A stretch of 64,000 nucleotides of DNA from Aureimonas psammosilenae (GCF_009176975.1 NZ_WEZG01000002.1:372001-436000), one strand, 5' to 3'; shown: positions 1 to 10,809, counted from the first letter of the stretch. Notes: generated by a model from the sequence alone, not told the origin. Numbers and translations: made by a program.

Positions 1-2
1 GC

Positions 3-736
3 CGGCTCGCCGCGCAGCGCTTTTCGCGCGGCAATCTCCAGATTTCGCTGAGCGTCGCCTCCAATGCCGAGCGCTCGCGCTTCACGGTGAACGAGGCCGT
101 GCTGGCCGAGATCCTGGCGCTCAGCGACCGGCTGGTCGCAGCCGGCCATGCCGTGACCCCGACCGCCGACGGCATTCTTTCCATCCGCGGCGTGGTGGAG
201 GCTCAGGAAACCGGCGCCGCACCGGAGCTTTCCGCCGAGGACCGGGCCGGCCTTCTCGCCGCCTTCGGCGCGGCGCTGGATCAACTGGCCGCCGTGCGCG
301 AAGAAGAAGGACGGGCGATCGCCGATGTGCTTCGCGCCCGGCTGCGATCGCTGGACGAACTCGTCGCCGCCGCCGAAAGCGATCCGTCCCGCATGCCGGA
401 GGCGATCCGGGCGCGGCTCGGCGAACAGATCGCGTTGCTTCTCGGCTCGACCAGCGCTTCGCTGGACGAGGGCAAGTTTCTGGCCGAGGCGGCCCTGATC
501 GCGACGCGGGCGGATGTGGGGGAGGAGATCGACCGGCTGCGCGCCCATGTCGAGGCGGCGGGCAAACTTCTCGAAGCCGGCGGCCCGATCGGGCGACGGC
601 TCGATTTTCTTTCACAGGAATTCAACAGAGAATCGAATACCCTCTGCGCGAAATCCAACGCGACCTCGCTGACCGCGATCGGCCTTGAATTGAAGATCGT
701 CGTGGATCAGTTTCGCGAGCAGGTGCAGAATATCGA

Positions 737-740
<4 letters not shown>
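3..740 (+). CDS. yicC: YicC family endoribonuclease, 5' partial
   Basis: YicC-family stress-associated endoribonuclease; the E. coli member is reported to act in RNA turnover. The frame is open from the first bases of the window, so the N-terminus (about 45-50 residues of a roughly 290-residue family) lies outside. The visible part begins inside the YicC N-terminal domain ([13 protein letters not shown]) and ends with the very conserved C-terminal DUF1732 block ([36 protein letters not shown]). A GTG at 87 is internal and not the true start. Its stop overlaps the gmk start by ATGA, so the two are probably cotranscribed. In related genomes mltG lies upstream, which is known context and not visible here. 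Confidence 0.93.
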
Positions 741-1410
<670 letters not shown>

Positions 1411-1414
<4 letters not shown>

Positions 1415-2238
1415 AGCAGCGAGGCGAGGCGGCAGAACTCTTCGACGCTCAAGGTCTCGGCCCGCCGCTGCGGATCGATGTCGGCGCGCGAAAGAAGGGC
1501 TTCGCCGCCGATGCTCTTGAGGCTCTGGCGCAGCATCTTGCGGCGTTGGCCGAAGGCGGCAGCGGTGACGGTTTCGAGCTTCCGGAGCGGGACGGGGATC
1601 GGATCGGGGCGCGGCTCGATGCGCACGATCGAGGACGTCACCTTCGGCGGCGGCGTGAACGCCTCGCGCGAGACGTCGAACAGAATGGATGGGCGGGTGC
1701 GCCAGCCGGCAAGAACGCCCAGCCGTCCATAGGCATCGCCGCCCGGCGGCGCGACGATACGCTCGGCGACTTCCCGCTGGAACATCAGCACCATCTGCGT
1801 CCAACGCGGCGGCCAGCCTTCCGTCGTGATCCAGTTGACGAGAAGCTGCGTGCCCACATTGTAGGGAAGGTTCGCGACGATCTTGAACGGCCCGCCGCCC
1901 GTGACCGCAGCGAGATCGACGGTCAGCGCGTCGGCCTCGATCACCTGGAGGCGGCCCGGATAATGGCGCTCGACATCGGCAAGAGCCGCCACGCAGCGCG
2001 GGTCCTTCTCGATGGCGATGACGCGCGGCGCGCCGTTGGCGAGAAGCGCCCGCGTGAGCCCGCCGGGACCCGGCCCGACTTCCACCACGGTTTCGTCGCC
2101 GAAGGGCTGCGCCTGGCGCGCGATGCGGCCGGTAAGGTTGAGGTCCAGAAGAAAGTTCTGTCCGAGCGAGCGGCGCGGATCGAGCCCGTGCGTCGCCATG
2201 ACCTCGCGCAGGGGCGGCAGACCGTCGACCGTGCTCAA
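1411..2238 (-). CDS. rsmA: 16S rRNA (A1518/A1519-N6)-dimethyltransferase
   Basis: RsmA (KsgA) dimethylates two adenosines in helix 45 of 16S rRNA during small-subunit maturation, using SAM. The protein (275 residues) shows [16 protein letters not shown] (SAM-binding motif I) and [11 protein letters not shown] (the NLPY catalytic motif of adenine-N6 methyltransferases). A TTG start at 2238 gives [19 protein letters not shown], matching the family N-terminus, and overlaps the pdxA stop as TTGA. The open frame continues upstream but the extra residues resemble no RsmA. Last gene of the lptF-to-rsmA minus-strand operon. Confidence 0.95.
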
Positions 2239-3278
2239 GCAGCGACCGGAACGCTGGAAGCCTTGGCCGTTGCCATGCGGGCGGCGAGGCGGATCGCGGC
2301 GATCAAGCTGTCCGGCCTCGCCCTGCCGGTGCCGGCAAGGCTTGCCGCCGTGCCGTGATCGGGCGAGGTGCGGATGATGGGAAGGCCGAGCGTCACGTTG
2401 ACCGTTTCGTCGAAGGCGATGGTCTTGGCCGGGATCAGCGCTTGATCGTGATACATGCAGAGCGCGACGTCGTAGCCGACGCGCGCTTGCCCGTGAAACA
2501 TCGTATCGCCGGGCAGGGGACCGAAGGCGTCGATGCCCTCGGCCTGAAGGCGTTCCACCGCCGGACGGATCACCGTCTCGTCTTCCGTGCCGATCGCGCC
2601 GCGCTCGCCGGCATGCGGGTTGAGTCCGGAAACGGCAAGGCGTGGATGCGGGACGCCGAGAAGCTCGATAAGCCCGCGCACCGTGATGCGTGCCGTTTCC
2701 ACGATGAGGTCCGTGGTGAGGTGCTTCGGCACCTGCGACAAGGGAATGTGGATCGTCACGGGCACGCAGGACAGCTCCGGCCCGGCCAGCAGCATCACGG
2801 GAACGACGGTGTCGCCGGTGATCGTCGCGCAAAGGTCGGCGAGATATTCGGTGTGGCCGGGATGGCGGAAACCGGCGTCGTAGAGCGCCTTCTTATCGAT
2901 CGGGCAGGTGACGATGCCGGCGCAGCGCCCGTCGAGCGCCAGCCGCGTCGCGCGGTCGATGGCCTCCACCGTGCCGAGCGCGTTCGCGACGTCGAGCTGT
3001 CCCGGCGTTTCGCCGTGGCGGTTGGCGAGCGGCAGAACCGGCAGGGCATGGCCGAAGGTCTCGGCGGCCAGCGAGGGCGTTTCGATCACGGCGATCGAGA
3101 CGTCGATCTTCAAGCGCGCGGCGCGCGCGCGCATCATGTCCGGGTCCGCCAGCATGAAGAAGGGCGGCAGGCCGAGGCTCGCGCGGTCGCGATAAGCATG
3201 GAGCGCAATATCGGGGCCGACGCCGGCGGGCTCGCCGACGGTCATGGCCAAGGGCAGAAAGCTCGCCTCGTGGATCAA
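2235..3278 (-). CDS. pdxA: 4-hydroxythreonine-4-phosphate dehydrogenase
   Basis: PdxA oxidises 4-phosphohydroxy-L-threonine with NAD in the DXP-dependent pyridoxal phosphate pathway; metal-dependent dimer. The 347-residue protein has [15 protein letters not shown] near the N-terminus and the three family metal-ligand histidine blocks [19 protein letters not shown] and MYHDQALIP. The chosen TTG start (3278) overlaps the stop of the upstream surA-like gene as TTGA. The alternative ATG eleven codons later (AMTVGEPAG) would shorten the leader usually seen in the family, so TTG is preferred. pdxA-rsmA adjacency next to surA and lptD is conserved in proteobacteria. Confidence 0.95.
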   Translation of the reverse strand: MIHEASFLPLAMTVGEPAGVGPDIALHAYRDRASLGLPPFFMLADPDMMRARAARLKIDVSIAVIETPSLAAETFGHALPVLPLANRHGETPGQLDVANALGTVEAIDRATRLALDGRCAGIVTCPIDKKALYDAGFRHPGHTEYLADLCATITGDTVVPVMLLAGPELSCVPVTIHIPLSQVPKHLTTDLIVETARITVRGLIELLGVPHPRLAVSGLNPHAGERGAIGTEDETVIRPAVERLQAEGIDAFGPLPGDTMFHGQARVGYDVALCMYHDQALIPAKTIAFDETVNVTLGLPIIRTSPDHGTAASLAGTGRARPDSLIAAIRLAARMATAKASSVPVAA

Positions 3279-4210
3279 CGCTTGATGATCGCCGCCTTGG
3301 ACTTCAGCTTTTCCAGAAGCTTGGCGTCCGGCCCGCCCGCCTTGCGGCTATTCTCCATTTCCTCCGTCTGGAACACCATCGCGGCGACCTTGTCGTCGGA
3401 AACGCTGCGCGAGGAACACACGGCGATGAACTCGACGCCCTTTTCGGTCGCGAGCGGGGGGGTGGTGCCGGTGTTGGAGATGCGAGAAACGGACTCCTTC
3501 CAGGCACTCGGAAGCTCGGGCTGCGACACGCGACCGAGTTCGCGCACGGTCACGTCGCGCAGGCCCTTGGCGATCTCGTAATTGTTCGGGCAACCGGTGA
3601 AGCGGTTGCGCATGCCGTTGGCTTCCTTCATGCGCGTGTCCTTCAGCGCCGCCTGCTTGGCGGGCGGAATCACGAAGATCACCTGCTGCAGGAGGTACTC
3701 GGTCGTGCTCGGCTTGTTGCCGCCGGCCGACAGCATGCGCTGGACGACGTCCTGCTCCGACAAACGCTTTGTGTCGGAGCGCATGGAAGCCTGCACGGCC
3801 TGCCCCCAGCCCATCTGGACGCGGATGTAATCCTTGAAGGCCTTGGCCGAGAAGCCTGCCTGGCTCAGCACCATGCCGAGCTGCTCGTTCGTCAGCTTGT
3901 TGTCGGTGGCGAACTTGGCGAAGGCCTGCTCCACGGCCTCGTCGGGAATGCGGATGCCGAGACGCTTGGTTTCCTGCTTCTTCAGCGCCTCGTCGATCAA
4001 CTCGTCCGTCGCCACCTGCCGCGGATCGCCCTTCATGCGCCGAAGCTTCACGAAGGGAATGCGCTGCTGGATCGCGAAGGTCGTCACCGGCTCCTTGTTG
4101 ACGATGATGGCGATCTCCGAAGCCGCCATGGACGGCACGGTGGCGGCGGCCGTCGTCGCAGCCACGAGCATCGCCAGCGCGGCGCGCTGCAACAATCGGC
4201 GTCCGGTCAT
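3275..4210 (-). CDS. surA: SurA-like periplasmic chaperone
   Basis: Probable periplasmic chaperone for outer-membrane proteins, including the LptD encoded just upstream. The protein (311 residues) starts at 4210 with a Sec signal peptide (MTGRRLLQRAALAMLVAATT, predicted cleavage near MAAS), chosen because AAGGGA sits 9 nt upstream; an in-frame ATG at 4264 has no better site. After the signal comes the SurA N-terminal chaperone fold (IAIIVNKEPVTTFAIQQR). One C-terminal region corresponds to a single, poorly conserved parvulin domain instead of the two in enterobacterial SurA. Isomerase activity is therefore doubtful, and the chaperone role is inferred from context and fold. Confidence 0.85.
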   Translation of the reverse strand: MTGRRLLQRAALAMLVAATTAAATVPSMAASEIAIIVNKEPVTTFAIQQRIPFVKLRRMKGDPRQVATDELIDEALKKQETKRLGIRIPDEAVEQAFAKFATDNKLTNEQLGMVLSQAGFSAKAFKDYIRVQMGWGQAVQASMRSDTKRLSEQDVVQRMLSAGGNKPSTTEYLLQQVIFVIPPAKQAALKDTRMKEANGMRNRFTGCPNNYEIAKGLRDVTVRELGRVSQPELPSAWKESVSRISNTGTTPPLATEKGVEFIAVCSSRSVSDDKVAAMVFQTEEMENSRKAGGPDAKLLEKLKSKAAIIKR

Positions 4211-4303
4211 CTCCCGCGTTCCCTTATCTTGCCTGCAGGCGCCAGCGCCCGTCGTGCCCCTCATGCGTCACGCCCCTAGCGCGGACCTTTGGCGAAACGA
4301 TGG

Positions 4304-6754
4304 TCACTCGTCGTCGTTGATCTTGTACTTGTATTCGGCATCGGCGACCGTGCGCAACGACAGCTTGAACAGGATCTCGTTCTGCGAGTCGTTCAACTGG
4401 TAGTTGTCCTCGGTCTGGCTGTACTGGGCGAGCAGGCTGAAGCACTCGTCGAGATAGCCGATGCCGACCGACCGCGAGATCACGGCACTGTTCTCGATGT
4501 CGTAGCCGACCGAACCGTAGGCCGTCCATTCCTGGGTCAGTTTCAGGTTGGCCGCGATGCCGGCCTGGCTACGGTCCTCGGGGAAGCCGTAGATCGGCTG
4601 GGCGTCGATCTGCGAATAGGTCAGGCCGACGCCGAAGCGCGTATTGGCATAGGCCGTCGTCAGATCGGTGCGGCGGACATCGAAGGTTTCCTCGTCGAGC
4701 CGCGTGCCGACGCCGAACTGGAGGCCGATCGGCGTGCCGAGCGCGATCGATCCGACATAATCGGAGCGGTCGGTTTCGAGCCCCGAATCAGGCCCGACGA
4801 GAGCCGGGTCGAGGTTCTGGAACGGGTTCTGCCCGGCGATGTGGAAGGACTCGCCGGCCGTGGCGTTGATCCAGTAGCCGCTGTCGAAATTACCGGAATA
4901 GCGCACGCCGAGATTGGCGCGTGTGCCGCCCTCGATCCGGTCGTAGCCGGAGAACTTGTCGAGAGAGAACAGGTTGGTGGTGTCGAAAACGAGGCTCTGG
5001 GCATCCTCGTTCGGCAGGTTGCCGACATTCGTCTCGTTCGGGCGCAGCACGACTTGCGCGATCGGCTCGACGATATGGGACGAGCCGTTCCCCTCGAAGA
5101 GGATTGGATAGCGCGCTTCGAGCCCCGCCGCCGCCATGCCGCGTACGCCCGACGAATCGATCTCGGAAGCGCCGAAGCTGCCCGCCGCGTCGTTGGAGAA
5201 GTCGAAGCCGCCCGTCGACATGTCGGTGCGGTAGAGATCGCCGCGCAGGCTGGCGAAGGGGGTCAGGAGAAGGCCCCCCTCCGTGGTGAGCGTGCGGCGC
5301 CATTCGGCCGAAAGGGTGCCGCGCGAATAATCGCCTTCCATCGCGCGCCGGCGGAAGAAGTCGTTCCTGTAGCCGAGCCCGGTCGCCGTGCTGGCCTGAC
5401 AGCTTCCGTTCGTGAAGAAGTCGGGATCGCAGAGCAGAAATTCCGACGCCCGCGTGTCGGCATCGGAACGGCGCAGGTTGATGACGTTGGCGTTGAGCTG
5501 GATCTCGCCGCCGAAGGGCGCTTCCTCGATGCGCTCGTAATCGAGCGTCGGGAAGATGTCCGGCTGAACGTCTTGGTCACTTATGCCGCGGCTTGCGTCG
5601 TTGTCGGTCTGAATGTCGAAGCGTTGGGCGCGCAGGTCGAAGAAGCTGCGGTCGCCAAGACCGGTCAGGTAGATTTCCGAGGTATGGAAGGTTTGATCGA
5701 AATTGTCGATGTCGTAGGTATTGGCGAAGTTGCGGTCGCTTTGCGCCAGGATGTCCCAGCCAACCGTCCAGTCCTCGTTGATCGCGAAACGGCCGGTGGT
5801 GCCGATCATGCCGCGATCGACATTGTTGTAGTCCGGCGTGCCGAGGTTGAAAGATTCGGGGTCGCGCTGCGAGATGCCCGCCGCCTGGAGGGTGTAGTAG
5901 CCGTCGCCGACCGCCTGGCGGAACTCGACCTCGCCGAGAAAGCCCTGCTTGGAATAATAGGTGCCCGCCACCGTCGCGTCGTAGCTGTCGGACAGGGCGA
6001 AGAAATAGGGCACGCGCAAGCCGAAGCCGCGCGCGTCGGATTGCGAGAAGGACGGCGTCAGGAAGCCGCTTTTCCGCTTCACCGTTGGATCGGGCTGCGA
6101 GAAGTAGGGCAGGTAGGCCAAGGGCGCCCCGAACAATTCGAAGCTCGCGCCGTAGTAACGGACGACCTTTTCCTTCTGGTCCCAGACGATCTTGCGCGCC
6201 TTCACCTGCCAAAGGGGCGCTCGCTCGGGATGTTTTCCGCAGGCCTCGCAGGCGGTGTAGACGCCGCGCTCGAAGGTCGTGACGTTGCCGTTCTCGCGCA
6301 CCGCGCCCTGCGCGGCGAAGCGGGTGTTGTCCGGCGTTTCGATGCGCAGCGCACGGATGAAGCCGTCGGCGAAATCGTCCGTGATGTCGGCCGAGTCGGC
6401 ATAGATCTTGTTGCCGTCCGGCTGTTCGAGCTGGACGTCGCCCGTCGCGATGAGGCGGCGGGTCTTCTGGTTGTAGATCACCTTGCGGGCAACGAGCTTG
6501 TAGTTGCCGTAGTCGATCTGGACGCCGCCCGCGGCCGTCACGACCGCGTTGTTGCTCTCGTAGGAAACGGTATCGGCTTCCAGAAACAGCTTGGCGTCGG
6601 ATGGCACGGAGATGTTGGCCGGCAGCGGCGCGACCGGCGCTTGAGCCGCCGCGCCGGAAACGGCGCAGAAAAGCGCGCAGGCGGCGACGCCCGCGAACAA
6701 GGCTGTTCTTCGGCCAGAATCATGCATCAGGCGCGAGTTCCCCCTCGCTTTCAT
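4304..6754 (-). CDS. lptD: LPS-assembly protein LptD
   Basis: Outer-membrane beta-barrel that, with LptE, inserts lipopolysaccharide into the outer leaflet. The 816-residue protein has a signal peptide (TALFAGVAACALFCAVSGAA), an N-terminal LptA-like jelly-roll domain (about 45-200: FLEADTVSYESNNAVVTAAG, VYNQKTRRLIATGDVQL-type repeats) and a C-terminal barrel with alternating strands and aromatic girdles. Cysteines cluster at YTACEACGKH in the jelly-roll domain and at FLLCDPDFFTNGSCQ in the barrel. The start is 1 nt after the lptG stop, so translation is likely coupled. It lies in an operon with its inner-membrane partners lptF and lptG. Confidence 0.96.
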   Translation of the reverse strand: MKARGNSRLMHDSGRRTALFAGVAACALFCAVSGAAAQAPVAPLPANISVPSDAKLFLEADTVSYESNNAVVTAAGGVQIDYGNYKLVARKVIYNQKTRRLIATGDVQLEQPDGNKIYADSADITDDFADGFIRALRIETPDNTRFAAQGAVRENGNVTTFERGVYTACEACGKHPERAPLWQVKARKIVWDQKEKVVRYYGASFELFGAPLAYLPYFSQPDPTVKRKSGFLTPSFSQSDARGFGLRVPYFFALSDSYDATVAGTYYSKQGFLGEVEFRQAVGDGYYTLQAAGISQRDPESFNLGTPDYNNVDRGMIGTTGRFAINEDWTVGWDILAQSDRNFANTYDIDNFDQTFHTSEIYLTGLGDRSFFDLRAQRFDIQTDNDASRGISDQDVQPDIFPTLDYERIEEAPFGGEIQLNANVINLRRSDADTRASEFLLCDPDFFTNGSCQASTATGLGYRNDFFRRRAMEGDYSRGTLSAEWRRTLTTEGGLLLTPFASLRGDLYRTDMSTGGFDFSNDAAGSFGASEIDSSGVRGMAAAGLEARYPILFEGNGSSHIVEPIAQVVLRPNETNVGNLPNEDAQSLVFDTTNLFSLDKFSGYDRIEGGTRANLGVRYSGNFDSGYWINATAGESFHIAGQNPFQNLDPALVGPDSGLETDRSDYVGSIALGTPIGLQFGVGTRLDEETFDVRRTDLTTAYANTRFGVGLTYSQIDAQPIYGFPEDRSQAGIAANLKLTQEWTAYGSVGYDIENSAVISRSVGIGYLDECFSLLAQYSQTEDNYQLNDSQNEILFKLSLRTVADAEYKYKINDDE

Positions 6755-6755
6755 A

Positions 6756-7832
6756 CTAACCGTCCTCCTGGTGCAGCAGGATCGTTACCCCGAACGATCC
6801 GGCCGCGACGACCGGGAACCACGCCGCAACGACCGGCGGAACCACCGAATTGCTTCCCAGCGCCTGCGCCAGGAAGGTTACGACATACAGAACGAATCCG
6901 GCGGCGACGCCGCTGAGGATCGTCCTACCAGACTGGCCGGTGCGGGCAAACCGCACCGCAACCGTCGCAGCAAGCAAGGTCATGGCGACGAATAACGCGG
7001 GTTTGGCTACCAGAGTGTTGAAATGCATGGAGAAAGCCTCCGCATTGTAGCCAAGGCTGCGGGCGATCTCGATCTTGGAATAAAGCGCCCAGATCGGGAT
7101 TGCCTGTGGATCGCCGATGCGCTGCTCGACATATTCGGGCTTCAGCGAGGTCGGCAGGCGAAAACTCTCCATGCGCTGCGGGGTCTGGCCGATGGTCGAC
7201 ACGGTCGGCGCGTCGAGAATCCAGGCACCCTGAACGAGCCGCGCCTTGGCGGCGTCGATGCGCTCGGAAACGGTTCCGTTGCCGTCCATAACGAAGGCGG
7301 TGACGCCGCCGAGGGTCAGCCCGCCGTCCGAAACGGCCTTGGCGCCGATGAGTGAATCGACGCCTTCGCTGTTCTGCCGAAGCCAGGGCGAGAAGCGGGT
7401 TTGCTGGGGACCCTTGCCGGCAAGGCTCGTCTCGATGCGGTTGGAGAGTTCCTGCGTGTAGGCGGCGACCGGGTTGTAGAGAAGTGTCGCGGCCACGCCG
7501 AGGAGGATGGACCCCCCCACGAAGGGCAGGAGGATCTGCCACACAGAAACGCCGGCCGCTCTCGCCACCACCAGTTCGTAGCGGCGGTTGAGGGTCAGAA
7601 GCGTGAAAATCGACGAGAACAGGACGATGAACGGGAAGGCCTGCTCGATAAAGGACGGAACACGCAGGGCCGACATGGCGGCCAACGTCGTGAAGGCCAC
7701 GTCCTCGAACTTGCCGCGCCGCGACAGCTCGATCACGTCGATCAGGTAGACGAGCGCGAACACGGCGACCAGCGTCGAGAAGAAGCTCGAAAGGTAGCGC
7801 CGGAAGAAATAGCGGTTCAGCGTTCCGGGCAT
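6756..7832 (-). CDS. lptG: LPS export ABC transporter permease LptG
   Basis: One of the two inner-membrane permeases of LptB2FG, which extracts LPS from the inner membrane and passes it to LptC/A/D. The 358-residue protein begins with the family N-terminus MPGTLNRYFFRRYLSSFF, an amphipathic helix leading into TM1 (FSTLVAVFALVYLIDVIEL). It has three N-terminal membrane segments, a central periplasmic jelly-roll (about 140-270) and three C-terminal membrane segments. The start at 7832 is 4 nt from the lptF stop; an upstream in-frame start would overlap lptF extensively and is rejected. Confidence 0.95.
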   Translation of the reverse strand: MPGTLNRYFFRRYLSSFFSTLVAVFALVYLIDVIELSRRGKFEDVAFTTLAAMSALRVPSFIEQAFPFIVLFSSIFTLLTLNRRYELVVARAAGVSVWQILLPFVGGSILLGVAATLLYNPVAAYTQELSNRIETSLAGKGPQQTRFSPWLRQNSEGVDSLIGAKAVSDGGLTLGGVTAFVMDGNGTVSERIDAAKARLVQGAWILDAPTVSTIGQTPQRMESFRLPTSLKPEYVEQRIGDPQAIPIWALYSKIEIARSLGYNAEAFSMHFNTLVAKPALFVAMTLLAATVAVRFARTGQSGRTILSGVAAGFVLYVVTFLAQALGSNSVVPPVVAAWFPVVAAGSFGVTILLHQEDG

Positions 7833-7836
7833 CGCG

Positions 7837-9024
7837 CTACGACACCCTTCCGCCGCTGCCGGCGCCGGCCGGATCGCGCTGGAACATGCGCCCGAGCGCA
7901 CCGAAGGCATCGCCCACCCGCACCAGCGCCCGCGCTTCCGAGATGTCGGTATCCGACCACAAAAGGAAGGCGCTGGAGGCGATCGACGCCAGGGGGAGGA
8001 GATAAGCCAGGAACCGATAGTCCGCGTTCTGGTCGATCATGGCGAGCGCCACGAAGCCGAGGGCTTTGAGCCCCAGCGCCCCGGAAAGCCCGAGCGTCAT
8101 CGCCGGCCCCGAGCCCTGCCGATTGGTGCGCGGACGGCCGGCGACCACCAGCGCCCAAAGCGCGAAGGCGATCGGATAAAGCCAGTCGGAAAAGCGCTGC
8201 GTCAGCTCCTTGGCGAAAGCCGCCGGCTTGGCCTGCATGGCGCTGTCGGTGGCGTCGGTGCGCAGAAGCTCCAGCGTCGAGCGTTCCGAGGTGCGAATCC
8301 AGTCGCCGTCGCTTTCCGGTCGCAGCGAAGCCAGATCGAAGGCATAGGTCTGGAACTGGATCACGGACACCGCGCCGTCGGCCGGATTGCGCCGGTGGAC
8401 CTGCCCGTTGCGAAGAAGAAGGAAGCTCTGGCCGTCGCGGTCCATGAGCTGCGCTTCCCTCGCGAAATAGTTGAGATCCGTCGCGGGATCGCGGTGGTCC
8501 GACATGAAGAGGTTCTGGATGGTGGAGCCGCGCACGTCGCCGACGCTGACCACGAGCCCGTCCTGAATCTCCTCGAAGCGGCCGGGCGTCAGGAAAAGCG
8601 TGATGGCGTCGGCGTTCACGGCGCGAAGCCCGTTATAGAAGGCGCTTTGCGCTACCGGGCCGACCATGTGCGAGATCAGGAGAATGAGAAGCGCGCCGGT
8701 CGCGCCGAGTGCCAGGATCGGCTTGATGACGACGAGGCTGCGCGCGCCCGATGCCGCGATCACGGCCCGCTCGGAATCGGCGTTGAGGGCGTTCAAGGCC
8801 TGCACCGCGCCGATCACCACGGCGAAGGGCACGACGCCCGCCGCCAGATCCGGGATCAACATCATGGCGATCCAGAGCATGTTGCCGGCGGCGCCCGCGC
8901 TGGAGCGCACGATGTCGACGCGTTGGAGGGCCTGCACGATCCAGACGATCAGAACGAGCGAACCCAGGGCGCCGAGCGAGAAGGCCATGGCCCTCCGGAA
9001 GATGTAGCGCTCGAGAAGGCTCAT
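7837..9024 (-). CDS. lptF: LPS export ABC transporter permease LptF
   Basis: Second permease of the LptB2FG complex. It has 395 residues: N-terminal amphipathic segment MSLLERYIFRRAMAFSLGAL, three membrane helices, a periplasmic beta-jelly-roll (about 135-265) and three C-terminal helices (for example YPIAFALWALVVAG). It is the first gene of the lptF-lptG-lptD-surA-pdxA-rsmA operon. The 267-bp region upstream, shared with the divergent pepA, holds an exact CtrA-type box, suggesting cell-cycle control of LPS transport (inference). Confidence 0.95.
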   Translation of the reverse strand: MSLLERYIFRRAMAFSLGALGSLVLIVWIVQALQRVDIVRSSAGAAGNMLWIAMMLIPDLAAGVVPFAVVIGAVQALNALNADSERAVIAASGARSLVVIKPILALGATGALLILLISHMVGPVAQSAFYNGLRAVNADAITLFLTPGRFEEIQDGLVVSVGDVRGSTIQNLFMSDHRDPATDLNYFAREAQLMDRDGQSFLLLRNGQVHRRNPADGAVSVIQFQTYAFDLASLRPESDGDWIRTSERSTLELLRTDATDSAMQAKPAAFAKELTQRFSDWLYPIAFALWALVVAGRPRTNRQGSGPAMTLGLSGALGLKALGFVALAMIDQNADYRFLAYLLPLASIASSAFLLWSDTDISEARALVRVGDAFGALGRMFQRDPAGAGSGGRVS

Positions 9025-9133
9025 GAGGTTGATGTCGTCTTCTCGAAACGCCGACCCGCGGCCGGTCTCGGCTTCGCGTCTGCCTCCTGCCGATGCTGAC
9101 CCCGTTTGGCTAAGAATATGCCAACGGAGGTGG

Positions 9134-9148
9134 TTAACAACTTCTTAA
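9134..9148. promoter_or_regulatory. CtrA-type box TTAA-N7-TTAA
   Basis: The sequence GGTTAACAACTTCTTAACC contains TTAA, seven bases, TTAA and then C, which is the full CtrA consensus. It is quasi-symmetric, so either strand could be served. It lies 110 nt upstream of the lptF start and 144 nt upstream of the pepA start in the divergent intergenic region 9025-9291. CtrA is the known cell-cycle master regulator of alphaproteobacteria; binding here is inferred from the match only. Confidence 0.6.
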
Positions 9149-9291
9149 CCGTCCCCCCGAGCCTTGCAAAGCGGGCCTCGGCATCCACCATTCGCGTTGT
9201 GTCCTTTCCAACACGATCCCGATCGTGCAAGACGGCGGCGAATGCCGCGTTTCGGCGAATGCTGGTTCCGGCCTTGCCTTGAGGAGTTCCC

Positions 9292-10794
9292 ATGTCCGAA
9301 CGCCCGTCCATCCGATTTTCGAATCTTCAAGCGCCGTCCGAAGGCGTTCTCGTGCTTCTTGCCGGCGAAGGTGGCAGCGCTGGGGCATCCTTGCCGCCGC
9401 ACCTGAAGGAAGTGGTGGAAAGGGCGGCCGCGAAGGCGAAATTCAAAGGCAAGAGCCTCGCGACGCTGGAAATCCTCGCACCGGCCGGCTCTGAGCTCGA
9501 TCGGATCGTCGTGATCGGCACGAAGTCCGACAAGCCGCAGGGCGATGAGGACTGGCTGAAACTCGGCGGCACCGTGGCGGCCAAGACCAAGGGCGCGCCA
9601 ACCGTGACCGTGCTGGCGGAAGGGCCGGAAGGTTCGCTCGGTGGGGCTGAGGCGGCGGCGGTGGCCTCCGGCATTCTCCTGCGCAGCTATTCCTTCGATC
9701 GCTACAAGAGCAAGAAGAAGAACGGCGAGGCGGAGGAAGAGCAGGCCGAGGTCGCGCAGAGCTTCACGCTCGGCGTCGCCGATCCGGCAGCAGGCGAAAC
9801 CGCCTTCGCGCTCCATTCGGCGGTGGCGGACGGCGTCGTTCTGGCTCGCGATCTCGTCAACGAGCCCGCCAACGTCCTCGGTCCCGTCGAGTTCGCCGAG
9901 CGCATCGCCGAGTTGTCGAAGCACGGCGTCGATGTCGAGATCCTGGAAGAGCCGAAGCTGCGCGAATTGAAGATGCTGGCCCTGCTCGGCGTGGCCCAAG
10001 GCTCGCCGCGCCCGCCGCGCCTCGTGGTGATGCGCTGGGACGGCGGCGGCGACGACGAGGCGCCGGTCGCGTTCGTGGGCAAGGGCGTCGTGTTCGATAC
10101 GGGCGGCGTGTCCATCAAGCCGGCCGCCGGCATGGAAGACATGAAGGGCGACATGGGCGGTGCGGCGGCCGTGGTCGGCCTGATGCGCGCGCTCGCCGGC
10201 CGCAAGGCCAAGGTCAACGCCATCGGCATCGTCGGCCTCGTGGAGAACGCGGTGGACGGCAACGCGCAGCGGCCGGGCGACATCGTGACGGCCATGTCCG
10301 GCACCACGATCGAGGTCCTGAACACCGACGCCGAAGGGCGGCTCGTTCTGGCCGATGCGCTCTGGTACTGCCAGGACCGGTTCAAGCCGAAGTTCATGGT
10401 CAACCTCGCGACCCTCACCGGCGCGATCATCGTGGCGCTCGGCAATAACTATGCCGGCCTCTTCTCCAACAGCGACGAACTCGCCGAGCGCCTGTCCGCT
10501 TCGGGCCTCGCGACCGGGGAGAAGGTATGGCGCATGCCGCTCGGCCCCGAATACGACAAGCAGATCGAGGGCAAGTTCGCCGACATCAAGAATATCGGCA
10601 ACGGGCGCTCGGCCGGCTCCATCACGGCCGCGCAGTTCCTGCAGCGCTTCGTCAACGACGTGCCATGGGCGCATCTCGATGTGGCGGGAACCGCCATGGG
10701 CTCGCCGGCCAACGAGTACAACCAGTCCTGGGCGTCCGGCTTCGGCGTCCGGCTTCTCGACCGCCTCGTGGCGGACCACTACGAAAAGCGCTGA
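9292..10794 (+). CDS. pepA: Leucyl aminopeptidase (M17)
   Basis: Cytosolic metallo-aminopeptidase of family M17, hexameric with two divalent metals. It has 500 residues: an N-terminal macro-like domain (about 1-160) and a C-terminal catalytic domain with [24 protein letters not shown] and the signature NTDAEGRL at residues 344-351. The start at 9292 follows a good GAGGAG site. holC follows 15 nt after the stop, as in many proteobacteria, implying cotranscription. E. coli PepA also has DNA-binding roles; nothing here shows whether that applies. Confidence 0.96.
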   Translation: MSERPSIRFSNLQAPSEGVLVLLAGEGGSAGASLPPHLKEVVERAAAKAKFKGKSLATLEILAPAGSELDRIVVIGTKSDKPQGDEDWLKLGGTVAAKTKGAPTVTVLAEGPEGSLGGAEAAAVASGILLRSYSFDRYKSKKKNGEAEEEQAEVAQSFTLGVADPAAGETAFALHSAVADGVVLARDLVNEPANVLGPVEFAERIAELSKHGVDVEILEEPKLRELKMLALLGVAQGSPRPPRLVVMRWDGGGDDEAPVAFVGKGVVFDTGGVSIKPAAGMEDMKGDMGGAAAVVGLMRALAGRKAKVNAIGIVGLVENAVDGNAQRPGDIVTAMSGTTIEVLNTDAEGRLVLADALWYCQDRFKPKFMVNLATLTGAIIVALGNNYAGLFSNSDELAERLSASGLATGEKVWRMPLGPEYDKQIEGKFADIKNIGNGRSAGSITAAQFLQRFVNDVPWAHLDVAGTAMGSPANEYNQSWASGFGVRLLDRLVADHYEKR

Positions 10795-10809
10795 TCCCGA
10801 AAGGTTCGC

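Noticed and set aside
4289-6916. 875-codon open frame on the plus strand covering all of lptD
   Set aside because: It is the antisense of a real beta-barrel gene. The long open frame is explained by strong GC bias at third codon positions, the protein lacks any known domain, and similar long antisense frames occur opposite pepA, aspS, parC and hppA.
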